From Clostridiaceae bacterium (GTDB lineage: Bacteria > Cyanobacteriota > Vampirovibrionia > Gastranaerophilales > Gastranaerophilaceae), in contig JALCDS010000011.1 of assembly GCA_022641775.1 (NCBI GenBank), forward strand, positions 1 to 64,000: 64,000 nt of DNA, written 5' to 3'. Below are positions 54,874 through 63,340 of this stretch, one piece after another. The translations under genes and the position numbers were made by a program. The notes below the pieces were generated by a model that did not search any database, was not told the origin of the DNA, and saw nothing but the letters and a program-made list of their open reading frames with translations. The first letter of the stretch is position 1; each line of letters begins with the position of its first letter.

Positions 54874-55299
54874 ATGAAAGTTGCAATAGGTTCTGATCAC
54901 GGTGGATTTGAATACAAATCTAAAATAATTGATTATTTAAAATCAAAAAATATTGATGTAGAAGATTTAGGAACATACACAAAAGATTCTTGTGATTATC
55001 CGGAAATTGCACATAAAGTTGCCAGTAAAGTTGTAGATAAATCTGTCGACAAGGGAATTTTGATTTGCGGAACAGGTATTGGCATGTCAATTGCTGCAAA
55101 CAAAGTTAAAGGCATAAGGGCTGCATTGTGTTCTGATACGTATTCTGCTCATGCATCAAGAGAACACAATGACGCAAATATTTTATGTCTTGGTGAGAGA
55201 GTTATCGGAGAATGTTTGGCACTAGATATTGTAAATGTGTGGATAAATGCAGAATTTCAAGGCGGAAGACACCAAAGACGCGTAGATATGATTGAATAA
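54874..55299 (+). CDS. rpiB: Ribose-5-phosphate isomerase B
   Basis: Interconverts ribose-5-P and ribulose-5-P. 141 residues with GSDHGGFEYK, DYPEIAHKVA, the catalytic-Cys element ILICGTGIGMSIAANK and HNDANILCLGER. AAAAGGAGA precedes the ATG. Probably leads an rpiB-rsfS unit. Confidence 0.97.
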   Translation: MKVAIGSDHGGFEYKSKIIDYLKSKNIDVEDLGTYTKDSCDYPEIAHKVASKVVDKSVDKGILICGTGIGMSIAANKVKGIRAALCSDTYSAHASREHNDANILCLGERVIGECLALDIVNVWINAEFQGGRHQRRVDMIE

Positions 55300-55340
55300 C
55301 TTTTTATGCTATAATAGTTTCAGATTAAAAAGGATTAATT

Positions 55341-55736
55341 ATGACGGATATAACTTCATTAAAACTGGCATGTGTTATAGCAAGAACATTGGACGACAAA
55401 TTGGGTAAGGATATTACTATCTTAAATATTTCTAATGTATCTACGCTTGCTGACTATTTCGTAATTGTAACAGGAGATTCAACTCCTCAGGTCAAAGCAC
55501 TTATGTCAAATACAAGAGAAAAAATAAAAGAATACTTTAAACGTCTACCTATAAGGATGGAAAATGATGCAAAAAACAGATGGAATTTGCTAGATTATGG
55601 GGACGTAGTAGTTCATATATTGCACAAAGATGAACGAGAAACTTATGCAATAGAAAAGTTTTGGAATAATGCATACAGCGTTTCAGAAGATGAATGGAAG
55701 AAAAACAGTAAAGAATTTGCTGAATTTGCCCACTAA
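55341..55736 (+). CDS. rsfS: Ribosomal silencing factor RsfS
   Basis: Binds L14 and blocks subunit joining in starvation. 131 residues with DITILNISNVSTLADYFVI, the NRWNLLDYGDVVVHI motif and E-Y-W-like end (EKFWNNA). AAAAAGGA precedes the ATG. Confidence 0.93.
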   Translation: MTDITSLKLACVIARTLDDKLGKDITILNISNVSTLADYFVIVTGDSTPQVKALMSNTREKIKEYFKRLPIRMENDAKNRWNLLDYGDVVVHILHKDERETYAIEKFWNNAYSVSEDEWKKNSKEFAEFAH

Positions 55737-55814
55737 TTAACATTTCTAAATACTATTGCAGATACTCGAAAAATAAGCTAGAATACTAATTATAACTAAT
55801 TAGGAAGGAATATT

Positions 55815-56873
55815 ATGGATAGAACTGAACATGATAAAAAAGTAAATGAAGCAATTATGGCAATGGCAAAAGATCCAAAAGATGCTGCTAATTACCATAC
55901 TTTAGCCGAATTATACTTATCAGAAGGCAATTATGATAAAGTAATGTCAGTTTTGGAAAGTCTTTTAACAGTCAAGAAAGACGATATACAAGGTTTGGTT
56001 GGAATGGGAACAATGTGGTTCTACGAGAAGGATTTCAGAAAATCTCTTTCTTATTACAACAGAGCACTTGAAGTAAACCCTAAAAATTACCTAATCTATT
56101 ATAATATCGGTAATGTTTTTGCAGAATGGAAAAACTTTGATAAAGCTCTATTTTACTACAACAGAGCAATTGATTTGAATTCTACAAATCCTGAAATTTA
56201 CAATGCAATTGCACTTTTATACAGTGATAACAATGATTTTGTCGAAGCAAAAGCATATTATGAAAAGGCTTTATCACTTGATCCGGAAAATATAACTGCT
56301 CTTGTTGATATGGGTAATGTATGTTTCAAACTTTTAGATTATGATACAGCATTAGAACTATACAAAAAAGTGTTTGTTTTAAATCCTGACAACAAGATTG
56401 TAGCAACTTGTATAGGTAATACTTATGCTCTTATGAAAGATAAAGAAAAATCATATTCCTATTTTGAAAAAGCTTTAACTCTTGAAGGTGACAATTACAA
56501 AACATATATCTGTTATGCAATTGCGCTTTCTGAATTCAAAGAATATGATATGGCCGTAGAAATGTACAAAAGGGCTATGAAATATAATGAAAAAGAAACA
56601 AATGCCGATATTTTGTTAGCCAACCTTTATACAAACTTTAACAAACTTGATATGGCAATGGATTTATATAAATCAGTTCTCCATAAAAAGCCTAACAATG
56701 CAGAAACTTACCTTTTATTGGGCAATGCACATTACCTTAAAGGTGAAGTTGAATCTGCGATTGGCGCATACAAATCAGCAATGAACATTGAACCTGAAAA
56801 TGATGAATATAAATTGATTTATATGCAAGTTATGGATGAATATATAGACAGTAAAGAAAAGTGTGAACAATAG
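55815..56873 (+). CDS. TPR-repeat protein
   Basis: 352 residues made almost entirely of about nine 34-residue tetratricopeptide repeats (e.g. ALEVNPKNYLIYYNIGNVF, ALSLDPENITALVDMGN). No signal peptide or TM, so a cytoplasmic scaffold; partners unknown. AGGAAGG precedes the ATG. The Tic20-like gene follows within 5 bp, or overlaps. Confidence 0.93.
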   Translation: MDRTEHDKKVNEAIMAMAKDPKDAANYHTLAELYLSEGNYDKVMSVLESLLTVKKDDIQGLVGMGTMWFYEKDFRKSLSYYNRALEVNPKNYLIYYNIGNVFAEWKNFDKALFYYNRAIDLNSTNPEIYNAIALLYSDNNDFVEAKAYYEKALSLDPENITALVDMGNVCFKLLDYDTALELYKKVFVLNPDNKIVATCIGNTYALMKDKEKSYSYFEKALTLEGDNYKTYICYAIALSEFKEYDMAVEMYKRAMKYNEKETNADILLANLYTNFNKLDMAMDLYKSVLHKKPNNAETYLLLGNAHYLKGEVESAIGAYKSAMNIEPENDEYKLIYMQVMDEYIDSKEKCEQ

Positions 56874-56877
56874 AATT

Positions 56878-57294
56878 ATGGATAGCAACTCAGAACAAAT
56901 TTATATGATAGAAAAAATAGTTTCATGTTTAACATACCCCACTATGGGAATGGTTGGATTTATTTGGCTTTTACTAGGCTTATTTACAAAAGCCCGCTTG
57001 AAACCATTTGTACAATTTCATATTTGTCAATCAATATTTATATCAATAGGATTTGTATTGTTATCTTGGGTTGTAAGTTTTTTGAGTAATATTTTAAGCT
57101 TTATTCCTCTTATAAATACACTTGTTGCACAGGTAACATTCTACCTGAATATGCCGCTATTGTTCGGATTTTCATTAATTCAAGTTTGTATTTACGGCGT
57201 TTTAACATATTTAGGTATAGCAGCATTTTTAGGAAAATACAGCTATTTCCCTTACGTGTCTGAAATCATTGATGCAAATATAGGCAGAAAGTAA
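56878..57294 (+). CDS. Tic20/DUF4870-like membrane protein
   Basis: 138 residues from the ATG at 56878; a GTG at 56863 overlapping the TPR stop is a possible longer start. Four hydrophobic segments (about 15-35, 45-65, 75-95, 100-120). The element RLKPFVQFHICQSIFISIGFVLLS follows the Tic20/DUF4870 pattern of membrane proteins. Function in bacteria is unknown. Both the TPR gene before and the convergent gene after are close (2 bp). Confidence 0.7.
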   Translation: MDSNSEQIYMIEKIVSCLTYPTMGMVGFIWLLLGLFTKARLKPFVQFHICQSIFISIGFVLLSWVVSFLSNILSFIPLINTLVAQVTFYLNMPLLFGFSLIQVCIYGVLTYLGIAAFLGKYSYFPYVSEIIDANIGRK

Positions 57295-57296
57295 TT

Positions 57297-58565
57297 TTAT
57301 TCTTTTTCTGCTAGTACAACTGCGTTTGAAAGTGCAATTCCACCTTTGAATGTCGGCTTATTTACTATTTGACCTTTTACATACATTACTGTTGAACCGC
57401 CACCATCTAAGTTCATTGCATTTATACATCCGATTGATTTCATAAATTTTGCAAGTTCCCAAAGGCTCATTCCAACTGAACTGCCTTCTCGACCATCAAC
57501 TGTCACAATGATAAAATCATTTTCTGCAGTATAACCGATTGCTGTTCTTGGATTTCTTCCGCCTATTGAATTTAATCTTTGAGCTGAAGTGTCAACAAAC
57601 GGTTGATTATCTTTTACCAAATAAGGGCCTCCACTTATTATATGTTTTACATTGTCCCATTCTGGATTTGTCTTAATTTCAAGTTCAATTTTTTTGCTTA
57701 ACGCAATCTCCGCAATTTTCTTTTCAGGACCTGACAATACATAACCATCTTTTGGTATTGCAAGAGGATTTGATGAAACTTGAACAACTCTGTTATCTTT
57801 AATTGCTACTTGCATCCCGTATTTTGGAGAAGCTGGAGAGGTTTTTCCCCATTCCGGAGTATAAGCTAAAATGTATGTTGAAAGCATTCTCGGTTGATTG
57901 ATATTATCAACCTTAAATTCATCTCTATCAGCTTTTACTTTTGCGTTTAATTGAATTCTTGCCATATCGAATTTAGTATGAGAATTGTTATCAAAAATTC
58001 CCATAGCTACCCTATCGTATACTGGACCCGTGTACATTTTATTGTTAATCATTAAAGTTCCGAGAGGAACACCCGTTTGGGGTTTAAAAAATGTACCGTT
58101 TATTGCAACTATCGCTTTTTCTTTGTTTGCTATTGTTCTAATTGTATTTTTACTTCTTAAAGTGCTATTTGAAGCTAATGCTGGTTTTAATTCAAACGTC
58201 TTGTTCAATTTGCTGTCGACTTCAACTATATTAATTCTTACAGGTTTTCGGTTATAATACCTAATCATTTTAATATGTTTTATTCCGGAATCAACATCAA
58301 CAATTGTCGCTTTTGGATATTTTTTCCTAATCCTGTCATTAAATTCTTTTTGCTGAGCCGCAGGAGAAAACGTATTAATTAATTGCTCTTTTACCTGACC
58401 TGTGTCCATATCAATCTGAGGCGAATCAATATTTGCAATTCTTTCATCAACCGCCATAATAGGTGGAAGAGATTGCGCACATACCAATACCCCGATGACT
58501 GAAACGTTTATAACCGTTTCAACAAATTTTCTGTAATTTTCTTCACCAAAAGTAAGCGTATCCAT
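57297..58565 (-). CDS. Phosphodiester glycosidase (NAGPA/DUF2233) family protein, exported
   Basis: 422 residues. A hydrophobic stretch near residues 15-33 (FVETVINVSVIGVLVCAQSL) could be a signal anchor. The NAGPA domain runs from about 130: INGTFFKP, GTLMINNKM, TAIGYTAENDFIIVTVDGR and the signature NLDGGGSTVMY. Members include the phosphodiester alpha-GlcNAcase and exopolysaccharide-related proteins (SpoIVFA-independent). Substrate unknown. AAGGTGATG precedes the ATG. Confidence 0.88.
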   Translation of the reverse strand: MDTLTFGEENYRKFVETVINVSVIGVLVCAQSLPPIMAVDERIANIDSPQIDMDTGQVKEQLINTFSPAAQQKEFNDRIRKKYPKATIVDVDSGIKHIKMIRYYNRKPVRINIVEVDSKLNKTFELKPALASNSTLRSKNTIRTIANKEKAIVAINGTFFKPQTGVPLGTLMINNKMYTGPVYDRVAMGIFDNNSHTKFDMARIQLNAKVKADRDEFKVDNINQPRMLSTYILAYTPEWGKTSPASPKYGMQVAIKDNRVVQVSSNPLAIPKDGYVLSGPEKKIAEIALSKKIELEIKTNPEWDNVKHIISGGPYLVKDNQPFVDTSAQRLNSIGGRNPRTAIGYTAENDFIIVTVDGREGSSVGMSLWELAKFMKSIGCINAMNLDGGGSTVMYVKGQIVNKPTFKGGIALSNAVVLAEKE

Positions 58566-58924
58566 GTCATCACCTTATTTCTTAAAAGTAACCGGATACC
58601 TTTTTTATTAAAGAGTGGTGTGGGGCATAACACTCTGAGATTCGATCATCTCCTACTACTATTGTAACATATATTTACAAATACCGCAATCCCCCTGCCG
58701 GCAAGGTTTTACAATTCTAAATAGAGGTAAAATTACACTTATTATTAAACTTAAGATTAGTTTATAATTAAAAATAAAGGCTTGACAATGCCGTTATTGT
58801 GTGGTTTCATAAAGAAGTCAGAAAAGTTAAATTTGAATATATTGCCAATTGCTGAAATTGCTTTATTTGGTGTATTCAAAACAATATAATTTACGATTAT
58901 TAATTAACATGAAAGGTAAAATCA
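58566..58924. promoter_or_regulatory. Divergent region before rpsE, with promoters on both strands
   Basis: Minus strand: TTGCGG (58689-58684), 17-nt spacer, TACAAT (58666-58661) and then an AGAGTG/CACTCT stem with T/A tract (possible attenuator) before the 57297 gene. Plus strand: a TATAAT near 58884 with weak -35, ending about 36 nt before rpsE, which has AAAGG. Between them a TTGACA (about 58782) without convincing -10. Confidence 0.5.
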
Positions 58925-59554
58925 ATGGATTTAGAAAACAAAGATGAAAAAAAAGCTGAAGTTGAAAAAGTAGAAGAAACAACAGCTGAAACTGAAGCTC
59001 CTGCTGAAGAAAAGAGATCTTCTAGACGCGGACGCGGAAGAAAACAAAAAATTGAAACAAGAGAAGAAAAACCGGAATCTGAATGGACTGAACGTGTTGT
59101 TCAAGTAAGCCGTGTTACAAAAGTTGTAAAAGGTGGTAAAAAATTAAGTTTCAGAGCCGTAGTTATTGTAGGAAACCAAAAGGGTCAAGTAGGCGTTGGC
59201 TGTTCAAAAGCTGCTGAAGTTATTATTGCTATCCAAAAAGCTATTGCTGATGGTAGAAAAAATCTTATTACAGTTCCTATATTCAAAACAACTATTCCAC
59301 ATCCGATTACAGGTAGAAGCGGTGCAGGTTCAGTTATGTTAAGACCGGCTTCAGAAGGTACCGGAATTATCGCAGGTGGTGCTGTTCGTTTAGTACTTGA
59401 ACTTGCAGGCATCGGTAATATCTTAGCAAAATCATTAGGTTCAAAAGCACCTTTGAATGCGGCTTATGCGACTTTAGATGCTTTGAAAAACTTGACTCCA
59501 TTCACTGAAGTTGCTAAAAGACGTGGCTTAACAATGGCAGAATTATTAAATTAG
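58925..59554 (+). CDS. rpsE: Ribosomal protein uS5
   Basis: 209 residues, with an N-terminal acidic then basic extension (about 45 residues: Glu/Ala repeats and RRGRGRKQK) before the core that starts [18 protein letters not shown]. The core has [10 protein letters not shown] and the [15 protein letters not shown] loop. Extension is unusual but the core is normal. Heads an rpsE-rpmD-rplO-secY cluster; rplF and rplR do not precede it, so the spc operon is split at this point. Confidence 0.97.
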   Translation: MDLENKDEKKAEVEKVEETTAETEAPAEEKRSSRRGRGRKQKIETREEKPESEWTERVVQVSRVTKVVKGGKKLSFRAVVIVGNQKGQVGVGCSKAAEVIIAIQKAIADGRKNLITVPIFKTTIPHPITGRSGAGSVMLRPASEGTGIIAGGAVRLVLELAGIGNILAKSLGSKAPLNAAYATLDALKNLTPFTEVAKRRGLTMAELLN

Positions 59555-59612
59555 TTGATAAGCTGATTTAAAATTTATAAGTAAAACTAAAATAATAAAA
59601 AGGAAAATAATT

Positions 59613-59804
59613 ATGGCAAAAAATGAAGCAAAACAAATAAAAATTAAACTTGTTAGAAGTTTAATCGGTACAACACCTAATCAACGTAAAGTTGTTGCAG
59701 GTCTTGGACTTTCTAAAAAAGATCAAGTTGTAGAACATTTTTCTACACCAACAATCATGGGTATGGTAAATAAAGTATCACACCTTCTTCAAATCGTAGA
59801 ATAA
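59613..59804 (+). CDS. rpmD: Ribosomal protein uL30
   Basis: 63 residues with IKIKLVRSLIGTTPNQRKVVAGLGL, the usual L30 core. AAAAGGAAAA precedes the ATG. Confidence 0.95.
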   Translation: MAKNEAKQIKIKLVRSLIGTTPNQRKVVAGLGLSKKDQVVEHFSTPTIMGMVNKVSHLLQIVE

Positions 59805-59824
59805 TAATATAAGGAAAATAAATT

Positions 59825-60286
59825 ATGGCAAAAAGTAAAACAACAATAAAATTAGCAGATTTAAAACCTGCACAAGGTTCTACTCACTCATCAAAAAGAG
59901 TTGGTAGAGGTATGGCATCAGGTCACGGTAAAACATCTTGTCGTGGTAACAATGGTGAAGGTCAACGTTCTGGAAGCTCTTCTAAAAGAGGTTTTGAAGG
60001 TGGTCAAATGCCTGGTTACAGACAAATGCCAAAATTGAAGGGATTCAAAATTATCAACCAATTAAAATATGAAGAACTTAATGTTGGTAAACTTGATGCA
60101 TTAAACATGAAAGAAGTTTGTCTTGATTGTTTGAAAAAAGCAAAAAAAGCTCATCCATCAGCTGACGGTTTAAGAATACTCGGCAATGGCGAAGTTAAAT
60201 CAGCTATCACAGTAAAAGCTAGTTATGTTACACCATCTGCAAAAGAAAAAATCGAAAAAGCTGGCGGAAAGGTTGAGTTAGTATAA
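59825..60286 (+). CDS. rplO: Ribosomal protein uL15
   Basis: 153 residues: Gly/Lys/Arg-rich N-terminal half (KRVGRGMASGHGKTSCRG) and globular C-terminal half. Its stop overlaps secY as TAATG. Confidence 0.97.
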   Translation: MAKSKTTIKLADLKPAQGSTHSSKRVGRGMASGHGKTSCRGNNGEGQRSGSSSKRGFEGGQMPGYRQMPKLKGFKIINQLKYEELNVGKLDALNMKEVCLDCLKKAKKAHPSADGLRILGNGEVKSAITVKASYVTPSAKEKIEKAGGKVELV

Positions 60287-61623
60287 TGGCACAAGGAGTT
60301 AAAGTACCTACAGCTGAAGATCTTGCATCTATGTGGCAAGCATCAGGACTTAAACAAAAAATATTGTTTACGTTTTTGATGATTGCAGCATTCAGATTAG
60401 GTGCACAACTACCGCTGTTTGGTATTAACAACGCAATATTTAATAATATTGCACAAGGAAACAATATTATTGGTTTCTTGGACTTGTTCTCAGGTGGTGC
60501 ATTAGGTAATGTATCTGTGTTTGCACTTGGAATTGGTCCTTTCATCACTTCATCAATTGTTGTACAATTGGTTTCTGTTGTAATTCCTTCATTGGAAAGA
60601 TTACAGAAAGAAGAAGGTGAAGAAGGTAGACGTAAATTATCTCAATATACCCGTTTATTTACGGTTGTACTTGCGGTATTCCAAGCATTAATATTTATGA
60701 TGTTTTTACGTCATCTTCCTGGTTCTATTACAGCAGGCGTTAACCACATCGCATTTTACATCAGTTCAATCCTTGTGTTAACTGCAGGGTCTGTACTTGT
60801 TATGTGGATTTCAGAACTTATTACTGAAAAGGGTATCGGAAACGGTGGTTCTTTAATCATCTTTATCGGTATATTATCAGGAATCCCTGTATATGCAAAC
60901 AGAACTGCACAAATTGTTGTAAACAGCCCTATGCTTCAATTAGGATTGGTAGCATTGTTAGGCATTTTCTTTGCCTCAATGGTATTTATCGTAATTATGC
61001 AGGAAGCAACAAGAAAAGTTATTATTGTAAATCCGAAACGACAGGTAGGAAACAAGGTTTATGGCGGAATGAACTCATTTATTCCATTCAAGCTTAACCC
61101 TGGAAACGTTATGCCTATCATCTTTGCGATTGCTATTTTGCTTTTCCCATCAACAATTATTAGTATTGTAGGACAAGCTAACTTCAAATCGTTTGCAGTT
61201 AAGAACTTTATTGTTCATTTGAACCAAATTATGAGCCCTGATGGCTGGGTATATTACGTATTATACTTTGCATTGATTTTTGCTTTAACATTCTTCTATG
61301 CATCAATTATGCCTAATATGCAACCAAAAGATATTGCTGATAATTTGAAAAAATACGGCTCTTCAATTCCGGGTGTAAAACCTGGAAAGCCAACAGCAGA
61401 AGCGCTTGATACAATCCTTTCAAGAACAACGTTCATTGGAGCTATGGGATTGGGAATTATAGCTTTAGTACCTTCATTTGCCAGCCACATTACAGGCATA
61501 ACAACAATGCAAGGTATCGGAGCTACATCACTAATCATCATGGTTGGTGTTGCATGTGACCTTATAAATCAGGTTAGAGCACACCTGTTAGCTCGTAATT
61601 ATGAAACATTCTTAAAAGAATAA
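60286..61623 (+). CDS. secY: Protein translocase subunit SecY
   Basis: Core of the SecYEG channel. 445 residues and ten TM segments, with the plug region after GGALGNVSVFALGI and the C-terminal cytoplasmic loop GVKPGKPTAEAL. Translation coupled to rplO. adk, map and infA, common after secY, are absent. Confidence 0.98.
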   Translation: MAQGVKVPTAEDLASMWQASGLKQKILFTFLMIAAFRLGAQLPLFGINNAIFNNIAQGNNIIGFLDLFSGGALGNVSVFALGIGPFITSSIVVQLVSVVIPSLERLQKEEGEEGRRKLSQYTRLFTVVLAVFQALIFMMFLRHLPGSITAGVNHIAFYISSILVLTAGSVLVMWISELITEKGIGNGGSLIIFIGILSGIPVYANRTAQIVVNSPMLQLGLVALLGIFFASMVFIVIMQEATRKVIIVNPKRQVGNKVYGGMNSFIPFKLNPGNVMPIIFAIAILLFPSTIISIVGQANFKSFAVKNFIVHLNQIMSPDGWVYYVLYFALIFALTFFYASIMPNMQPKDIADNLKKYGSSIPGVKPGKPTAEALDTILSRTTFIGAMGLGIIALVPSFASHITGITTMQGIGATSLIIMVGVACDLINQVRAHLLARNYETFLKE

Positions 61624-61650
61624 TACCAACAATATTAGCTGATATAATTA

Positions 61651-61681
61651 AATTGCCTCTGAAACTCAGGGGCAATTTTTT
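61651..61681 (+). terminator. Terminator of the rpsE-secY operon
   Basis: AATTGCCTCTGA pairs with TCAGGGGCAATT around AAC, then T6. Confidence 0.92.
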
Positions 61682-61689
61682 GCATTAAA

Positions 61690-61831
61690 AATAAACATTT
61701 TATCTAATGAAAGCGAAGCTTAGAGAATATACAATATACTTGTAAATCCTCAACTCTTCTGATTGCTCAGAGTTCTCCGGGTATCGCTTTATAATTAGAC
61801 TAGTTTAGCCTGCGATATCCGGAGTTTTTTT
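61690..61831 (+). ncRNA. Possible small RNA with two hairpins and own terminator
   Basis: After the secY terminator there is no gene, but AACTCT/AGAGTT form a hairpin (61752-61774) and CTCCGGGTATCGC (61775-61787) pairs with GCGATATCCGGAG (61812-61824), followed by T7. The T tract is only on the plus strand, so this cannot end the convergent gene. TACAAT-like boxes near 61730 might start the transcript. Could also be a second terminator. Confidence 0.35.
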
Positions 61832-61832
61832 G

Positions 61833-63290
61833 CTAAACATTAACACTATTTAGTTCTGAATCCAACATTTCAATCATTTTATTTTTAAATCTGTCACATT
61901 CATCTTTTGTTTTAGCTTCAAAACGAAGTGTAAATACAGGTTCTGTATTACTTTGTCGAATAAGCGCAAAACCACCTTCAAATACTATTCTCATACCATC
62001 CAAAGTTATAATATCTTTTATTTCGGAACCGAAAATATTCTTATTACTTTGTACTTTTTCTTGAACTTTAGCTAAAACAGTCTTTTTCATTTCATTTGGA
62101 CAAGGATAACGAACTTCCGGAGATGAATAAACTTCATCAAATGGTTTCAACATATCTTGAATTGTAAATTCAGGATTAATCTTCTTATTTTTAGCAATAA
62201 TTTCCAAAATTCTACAACCTGCATACACAGCATCATCAAACCCGTAATATCTGTCTTTAAAAAATGTATGACCGCTCATTTCGCCGGCTAGAATAGCATT
62301 AGTTTCCTTCATCTTTCCTTTGATATAACCATGTCCGGTTTTACACATAACAGAATGACCACCAAGTTTATCGATTGTATCAAACAAAACCTGAGAGCAC
62401 TTAACTTCACTCACTACAGTAGGTTTTAAACCATCAGAAATTAAATCTTGCGCATATATTAAAAGCAACTTGTCACCGGTCAAATAATTTCCTTTGTTAT
62501 CAATTACCCCAATTCTATCGGAATCACCGTCATAGGCTATCCCAACATCTGAATTTGTTTTCACAACTGTTTCTTTTAATGTATCCAGAGTTTTTTCTAT
62601 ACTAGGATTAGGATGGTGGTTAGGAAAATTTCCATCAGGTTCAGAAAATAGTTCTGTGACCTTGCAGCCGAGTTTTTTATATAATTTAGGTCCAACTAAT
62701 CCTCCGGTTGCATTTGCGCTGTCTACGACCACGCTAACGCCTTCACATTTATTTCCAAATCTTTCTATCATGTCTTTTATATAATCAGAAATCAAATCAT
62801 AAGTTTTTAATATTCCGCAAGCAGAAACTTTTGATACTGACAATTCCTTAAATGTAAGTTCTTTAACTTCTTTAATTTCACTTTCATTCAAAGTACATCC
62901 TGAATAAGTCATTTTCAATCCGTTATATTCCTTTGGATTATGGCTGGCGGTTATAATTGCAGCTCCTGTTATTTTACCACCATTTATAATCTCAGACGGA
63001 ATACCTTTAGCTTCTGAATAATAACCAATTGGAGTAGGCGCAAGCCCAAGATCAACAACATTTGAACCTGTCGACAAAATTCCATCAATTAATGCTTTTG
63101 CAAGCGAAGGTGAATGTAATCTTGCATCACGTGCAACAGTTATCCAAATTTTTTCAGAATTCAAACCACTCTTAGTCTTGAGGTAATTTGTATAACCTCT
63201 TCCCAAGGCATAATACAATTCTTCTGTTATATCCTCACCATAAATTCCTCTAATATCATTTTTTCCAAATGCGTGTTCATATTTTTGCAT
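61833..63290 (-). CDS. Phosphomannomutase/phosphoglucomutase
   Basis: Interconverts hexose 6- and 1-phosphates for sugar nucleotides. 485 residues of the alpha-D-phosphohexomutase fold: phosphoserine loop TASHNPKEYNGLK, metal site DGDSDRIG, sugar loop GEMSGHTFF and C-terminal phosphate site RQSNTEP. ManB/AlgC-like, so mannose or glucose use is likely. GAGGA lies about 13 nt before ATG. Divergent from the ABC permease by 47 bp. Confidence 0.95.
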   Translation of the reverse strand: MQKYEHAFGKNDIRGIYGEDITEELYYALGRGYTNYLKTKSGLNSEKIWITVARDARLHSPSLAKALIDGILSTGSNVVDLGLAPTPIGYYSEAKGIPSEIINGGKITGAAIITASHNPKEYNGLKMTYSGCTLNESEIKEVKELTFKELSVSKVSACGILKTYDLISDYIKDMIERFGNKCEGVSVVVDSANATGGLVGPKLYKKLGCKVTELFSEPDGNFPNHHPNPSIEKTLDTLKETVVKTNSDVGIAYDGDSDRIGVIDNKGNYLTGDKLLLIYAQDLISDGLKPTVVSEVKCSQVLFDTIDKLGGHSVMCKTGHGYIKGKMKETNAILAGEMSGHTFFKDRYYGFDDAVYAGCRILEIIAKNKKINPEFTIQDMLKPFDEVYSSPEVRYPCPNEMKKTVLAKVQEKVQSNKNIFGSEIKDIITLDGMRIVFEGGFALIRQSNTEPVFTLRFEAKTKDECDRFKNKMIEMLDSELNSVNV

Positions 63291-63325
63291 AATATTAAAA
63301 ATTCCTCTTTTCTTACTTGATATAG

Positions 63326-63340
63326 TATAATTTTATCATG
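63326..63340 (+). promoter_or_regulatory. -10 box 6 nt before the 63338 start (leaderless)
   Basis: TATAAT (63326-63331), TTTATC, ATG; no ribosome site. Confidence 0.5.

Noticed and set aside
58788-58890. 33-residue ORF upstream of rpsE
   Set aside because: No ribosome site and an atypical composition; it overlaps likely promoter sequence.
60860-60880. TTATCGGTATATTATC in secY resembling the short repeat
   Set aside because: It encodes the conserved SecY segment FIGILSG, so the match is a coincidence of codon use.
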